Source of the DNA: a virus
Reading direction: 5' to 3' (one strand)
IMG/VR virus record: IMGVR_UViG_3300033233_000088
Span: 1-39,368 of that record
Length of the DNA stretch: 39,368 bases
How positions within the stretch are numbered: position 1 is the stretch's first letter; the number at the start of each line of letters is the position of its first letter. The notes beneath the pieces are model-generated. The model was not told the DNA's origin. It did no database searches and saw only the letters and a program-made list of their open reading frames with translations. The position numbers and the translations under genes are program-made. Positions 36,759-39,368 of this stretch are shown piece after piece.

Positions 36759-37445
36759 ATGCAGTTTATTCGTACGTTTGCTACCAGTGGTGAGCCTACC
36801 CTTGGCTATACTACCAACCGATACTTTCACGTTAAGGCTAATTCTTTAGCACTTACTGATAATGATCCTGTCGGTACATGGGCAGATCAGTCAGGGAACG
36901 GACGGGATTTGATCCAATCAACAGCGGGAAATAAACCGCTCTATAAAACAAATATTATCAATGGGTATCCATCTGTTAGGTTTGACGGAACTGATGATTA
37001 TATGGATGTCGACTTTTCTCCTGATCTTGCTATACCTTATTCACTTTTTATGGTTTTTGCGTTTGTTGCTTCACCATCAGGAACCCGTGTTATATATTCA
37101 TCAATTAACAGTGATTATCATTATGCACGGGTAGATGCAGCACCATCCTATATATATAATGGGACGCAACTTAATGCAACGGCAGGTATCAATAATACTA
37201 GTTTTCACTATATTCTACATAAATGGAATACATCTAGTTCTGATCACAGGCTGGATGCAGCATCAAATACTGGAACAACAAGCAATGTTGCTCTACCGGG
37301 ACTTCGGGTAGCTGAATATTATGCATCACTAGGAACCTATACAAGTAATATTCAGGTTGCAGAAATTATTATCTATTCTGAGGCTATTTCGAACGCAAAC
37401 AGAGATACAGTTGAATCATATATTACTACGAAATACGCACTGTAG
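36759..37445 (+). CDS. LamG/concanavalin-like tail protein
   Basis: 228 residues, ATG 36759. G-T-W-A-D-Q-S-G-N-G-R-D-L-I-Q (~39-53), P-S-V-R-F-D-G-T-D-D-Y-M (~69-80) and the end I-A-x-I-I-I-Y-S-E-A-I-S-type helix (here Q-V-A-E-I-I-I-Y-S-E-A) with the final Y-I-T-T-K-Y belong to jelly-roll domains found in phage tail and surface proteins. Likely glycan-binding. It is more distant from the LamG protein at 13391 than a recent duplicate would be. Confidence 0.75.
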   Translation: MQFIRTFATSGEPTLGYTTNRYFHVKANSLALTDNDPVGTWADQSGNGRDLIQSTAGNKPLYKTNIINGYPSVRFDGTDDYMDVDFSPDLAIPYSLFMVFAFVASPSGTRVIYSSINSDYHYARVDAAPSYIYNGTQLNATAGINNTSFHYILHKWNTSSSDHRLDAASNTGTTSNVALPGLRVAEYYASLGTYTSNIQVAEIIIYSEAISNANRDTVESYITTKYAL

Positions 37446-37454
37446 TGGTATAAT
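37446..37454 (+). promoter_or_regulatory. Extended -10 promoter before the sugar cassette
   Basis: TGG-TATAAT (37446-37454) directly follows the LamG stop; no -35 is recognisable. The same TGG-TAT form is seen at 17336. Transcription would start ~37461, 20 bases before the epimerase AUG, whose leader is U-rich. Confidence 0.5.
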
Positions 37455-37479
37455 AGAAATATAGGCTTTTAGGATTTTT

Positions 37480-38253
37480 ATGGATTACATAACAGGAGTT
37501 TCCGGTTTTGTCGGATCACATCTTCTCAATGCACTGGATACTAATGTTTTTTCTATTCCCCATGCGCAAATAGCTACTACTACCCTCAAGCGTTTTGATC
37601 GTTTTTACTTCCTTTCTACCTATGGAAATATGTATGGTCAGAATGACGATGATCTTATATTTCAGGCCAATATTACAGACCTTGTACACATTCTGGCAGA
37701 ATCCAGGCGTTTTAAGTTTAAGTCGTTTGTTTATCTCAGTAGCTCGTCAGTCAAATTGCGAATGCAGACTATGTATTCACGGTGCAAACGGGCGGCAGAA
37801 GAAATACTGTTGTCATACATGGAGAAGTATCAACAGCCTGTTTGTATCATCAGACCGTTTTCAATAACCGGTGTAGGAGAACAGTCACAACACCTTATTC
37901 CTACACTTATCCGCTCCTGCTTAACCGGGGAAAAAGTACCCTTTATTCCAACACCTGTGCATGATTATATTGATGTAGCTGATGTCATTGCAGGGATATT
38001 GAATTTATCCGGCAACAGCATTAAAGGTATCTTTGAGCTTGGAACAGGAAAGAAGCATACGAATCAGGAAGTACTTGACTTGGTTTGTAACATAACAAAA
38101 AAGAAAGCAAATATACAGGTCGTACAATCTCTCAGACCATACGATAACCAGGACTGGTACTCGGTTAACTTCAGGGTACGAAGCTGGGGATGGTTACCTA
38201 AAAAAACACTAGAACAGTCTATAACTGAAATGGTACAAGCCTATGAAAAATAA
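37480..38253 (+). CDS. NAD-dependent epimerase/dehydratase (extended SDR)
   Basis: 257 residues, ATG 37480. The Rossmann motif G-V-S-G-F-V-G (6-12), the S-S-S strand end (87-89) and the catalytic Y-S-R-C-K (Tyr99, Lys103) are those of extended SDRs acting on nucleotide sugars; the substrate half has I-R-P-F-S-I-T-G-V-G and H-D-Y-I-D-V-A-D-V. It is slightly short for the family. It heads the sugar cassette that continues over the contig ends and probably makes or modifies the sugar donor used by the glycosyltransferases. Confidence 0.88.
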   Translation: MDYITGVSGFVGSHLLNALDTNVFSIPHAQIATTTLKRFDRFYFLSTYGNMYGQNDDDLIFQANITDLVHILAESRRFKFKSFVYLSSSSVKLRMQTMYSRCKRAAEEILLSYMEKYQQPVCIIRPFSITGVGEQSQHLIPTLIRSCLTGEKVPFIPTPVHDYIDVADVIAGILNLSGNSIKGIFELGTGKKHTNQEVLDLVCNITKKKANIQVVQSLRPYDNQDWYSVNFRVRSWGWLPKKTLEQSITEMVQAYEK

Positions 38254-38266
38254 AGGCGGCATACGG

Positions 38267-38884
38267 ATGATGAATAAGCTGGAACGAAGGATTATTGATA
38301 TATCCTATAAGTTTGGCTTGTCGCATCTCGGATCATGTTTAACAGCCGTGAGATTGATAGATAGCATTTATCAGGTGAAAAAGAAAAACGAACCGTTTAT
38401 CCTCTCTAATGGCCATGCAGGGTTAGCACTGTATGTCGTATTAGAAAAGTTTGAGAATATATCAGCAGAAGTCCTATACACGCTCCATGGAACCCATCCT
38501 AATAGAGATATGAAGAATGGTATCTGGTGTTCAACAGGGAGCCTAGGACACGGCCTCTGTATTGCCGTAGGAATGGCACTAGCTGATAAAACGAGGGATG
38601 TATACGTCTTAGTTTCAGATGGAGAGATGGCAGAAGGCAGTTGTTGGGAAGCATTGAGGATTGCAGCAGAAAACCGGTTGGAAAATTTGAAAGTGATGGT
38701 GAATGCGAATGGATATGGAGCCTATAACAAAATAGACAGCGATTGGCTTGATTTACGGATACAGTATTTTTACCCGTCGCTTGTTCAGAAAACGAATATG
38801 TACCAGTTTCCCGAATGGTTGCAGGGACAGGAAGCGCATTACCACGTTATGTCAAAAGAAGAATATGAGAGCCTTATTCGCTAA
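38267..38884 (+). CDS. Transketolase-like protein, N-terminal (TPP-binding) subunit
   Basis: 205 residues from ATG 38267, chosen because AAAGGCGG precedes it; ATG 38243 overlaps the previous gene and is an alternative. G-L-S-H-L-G-S-C-L-T (~17-26), S-N-G-H-A-G (~47-52), G-S-L-G-H-G-L (~87-93) and S-D-G-E-M-A-E-G-S-C-W-E-A (~112-124) with a later N-A-N-G-Y-G are the TPP/Mg-binding elements of transketolase N-subunits. The usual Asn of the Mg site lies in that last box. The 3' end overlaps the C-subunit gene by 20 bases. Likely transfers a two-carbon unit in sugar synthesis. Confidence 0.88.
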   Translation: MMNKLERRIIDISYKFGLSHLGSCLTAVRLIDSIYQVKKKNEPFILSNGHAGLALYVVLEKFENISAEVLYTLHGTHPNRDMKNGIWCSTGSLGHGLCIAVGMALADKTRDVYVLVSDGEMAEGSCWEALRIAAENRLENLKVMVNANGYGAYNKIDSDWLDLRIQYFYPSLVQKTNMYQFPEWLQGQEAHYHVMSKEEYESLIR

Positions 38885-39338
38885 AACATTGCTCCGATAT
38901 GCCAAAAAGGATAAACAGATTAGCCTATTAACAGGAGATTTAGGGTTTGGGATGTGGGATGAGTTTCGTGATACATTACCGGATCAGTTCATCAACTGTG
39001 GAGCCAGTGAACAGGCCATGCTTGATATTGCAGTAGGGTTAGCACTTGTAGGGAAAAAGCCGTTTGTTTATACAATCACACCATTTTTTTATCGGGCATT
39101 TGAGACTCTCAGAACCTATATAAATCATGAAAATATAAATGTAAAATTGATAGGGTCAGGTCGGGATAAATCATATATACATGATGGTTTTTCTCATGAC
39201 GCAACTGATTTTAAGGGTTTTCTTGATTTATTACCTAATATAAAGCAATATTGGCCTGAAGAAAAAGAAGAAATACCAAGTATAGTTAAAGATATACTGC
39301 AGTCTGATAAGCCATCGTGTATAATATTGAAACGATGA
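38865..39338 (+). CDS. Transketolase-like protein, C-terminal (pyrimidine) subunit, short; 3' end AT-rich
   Basis: 157 residues from ATG 38865, overlapping the N-subunit. G-D-L-G-F-G (~20-25), N-C-G-A-S-E-Q-A-M-L-D-I-A-V-G-L-A (~42-58) with the catalytic Glu, and G-F-S-H-D-A-T-D (~106-113) are the pyrimidine-binding domain. Free-standing C-subunits usually have ~300 residues; the third (C-terminal) domain is missing here. From ~39117 the gene turns AT-rich, like the HNH gene that follows. It ends in ATGA with that gene. Confidence 0.85.
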   Translation: MRALFAKTLLRYAKKDKQISLLTGDLGFGMWDEFRDTLPDQFINCGASEQAMLDIAVGLALVGKKPFVYTITPFFYRAFETLRTYINHENINVKLIGSGRDKSYIHDGFSHDATDFKGFLDLLPNIKQYWPEEKEEIPSIVKDILQSDKPSCIILKR

Positions 39339-39368
39339 GTTTTGTTAAAGGTCAAGGTCAATTAAATA
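39170..39368 (+). repeat. Terminal redundancy with 1-199
   Basis: 197 of 199 bases match the start of the window in the same order. The two mismatches (39297 C/T, 39299 G/A) are in one Leu codon and silent. The overlap closes the contig to about 39,169 bp. Confidence 0.95.
39335..39368 (+). CDS. Start of the HNH gene (partial, repeat of 166-199)
   Basis: ATG 39335 overlaps the transketolase stop; the 34 bases are identical to 166-199. It is the same gene as at 166-621, cut by the end of the contig. Confidence 0.85.
   Translation, partial: MSFVKGQGQLN

Noticed and set aside
1-39368. Alternative genetic code (TGA read as an amino acid)
   Set aside because: TGA ends many genes in clean ATGA overlaps and no conserved frame runs through a TGA.

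Overview
The window looks like an essentially complete tailed-phage genome of about 39.2 kb. The last 199 bases (39170-39368) repeat the first 199 with only two mismatches, so the contig closes into a circle of about 39,169 bp. A transketolase-like gene runs across the join. Hallmark genes are present for packaging (small and large terminase, portal), head (scaffold, N4-gp56-type major capsid protein), short tail (adaptor, nozzle-like protein, fibres, two LamG-like proteins, a 1249-residue ejection-type protein), lysis and replication. No tape measure, sheath, integrase, repressor, DNA polymerase, helicase or RNA polymerase gene was recognised. This suggests a podovirus-like, non-integrating phage that borrows the host replisome and RNA polymerase. 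TGA is used as an ordinary stop (many ATGA overlaps), GGAGG-type ribosome sites are common, and several promoters are good sigma70 matches, so the host is a standard-code bacterium. I cannot name it.

Layout, almost all on the + strand. (1) 37480-39338 and 1-4552: a sugar/surface cassette with a nucleotide-sugar epimerase-like SDR, a split transketolase (N and C halves), two FkbM methyltransferases and three glycosyltransferases, interrupted by an HNH gene. (2) 4635-14083: tail and ejection proteins. (3) 14080-16749: small membrane or coiled-coil proteins, a CHAP endolysin and a holin-like protein, with one HNH gene on the minus strand. (4) 16750-17803: a regulatory region with candidate small RNAs, an HNH gene, a zinc-ribbon gene and a strong promoter. 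(5) 17804-26281: early/replication genes, with a lambda O-like initiator carrying iterons, a DUF6745-like pair split by an HNH gene, a membrane-anchored lysozyme-like protein, repeat proteins, an SSB-like protein, a VRR-NUC nuclease and a short C5 methyltransferase. (6) 26282-26566: a candidate structured RNA. (7) 26567-37445: terminase, portal, C39-type peptidase, scaffold, capsid, fibre and LamG genes.

Most notable: (a) an HNH gene (19577-20077) that seems to have inserted into the 3' end of its neighbour. The neighbour now ends in a recoded copy of its tail, while the displaced original tail is fused in frame to the HNH C-terminus; a weaker second case lies at the transketolase/HNH junction. 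(b) Four 20-22 bp spaced iterons with internal dyad symmetry inside the initiator gene, followed by an AT-rich tract, as in lambda ori. (c) Four places where a hairpin plus U-tract sits directly against an AUG with no Shine-Dalgarno, two of them below a clear promoter, which looks like attenuation or antitermination control. (d) Several candidate structured RNAs.

Gene calls rest on translated motifs and context only. Base pairing was done by eye, without folding energies or database searches.
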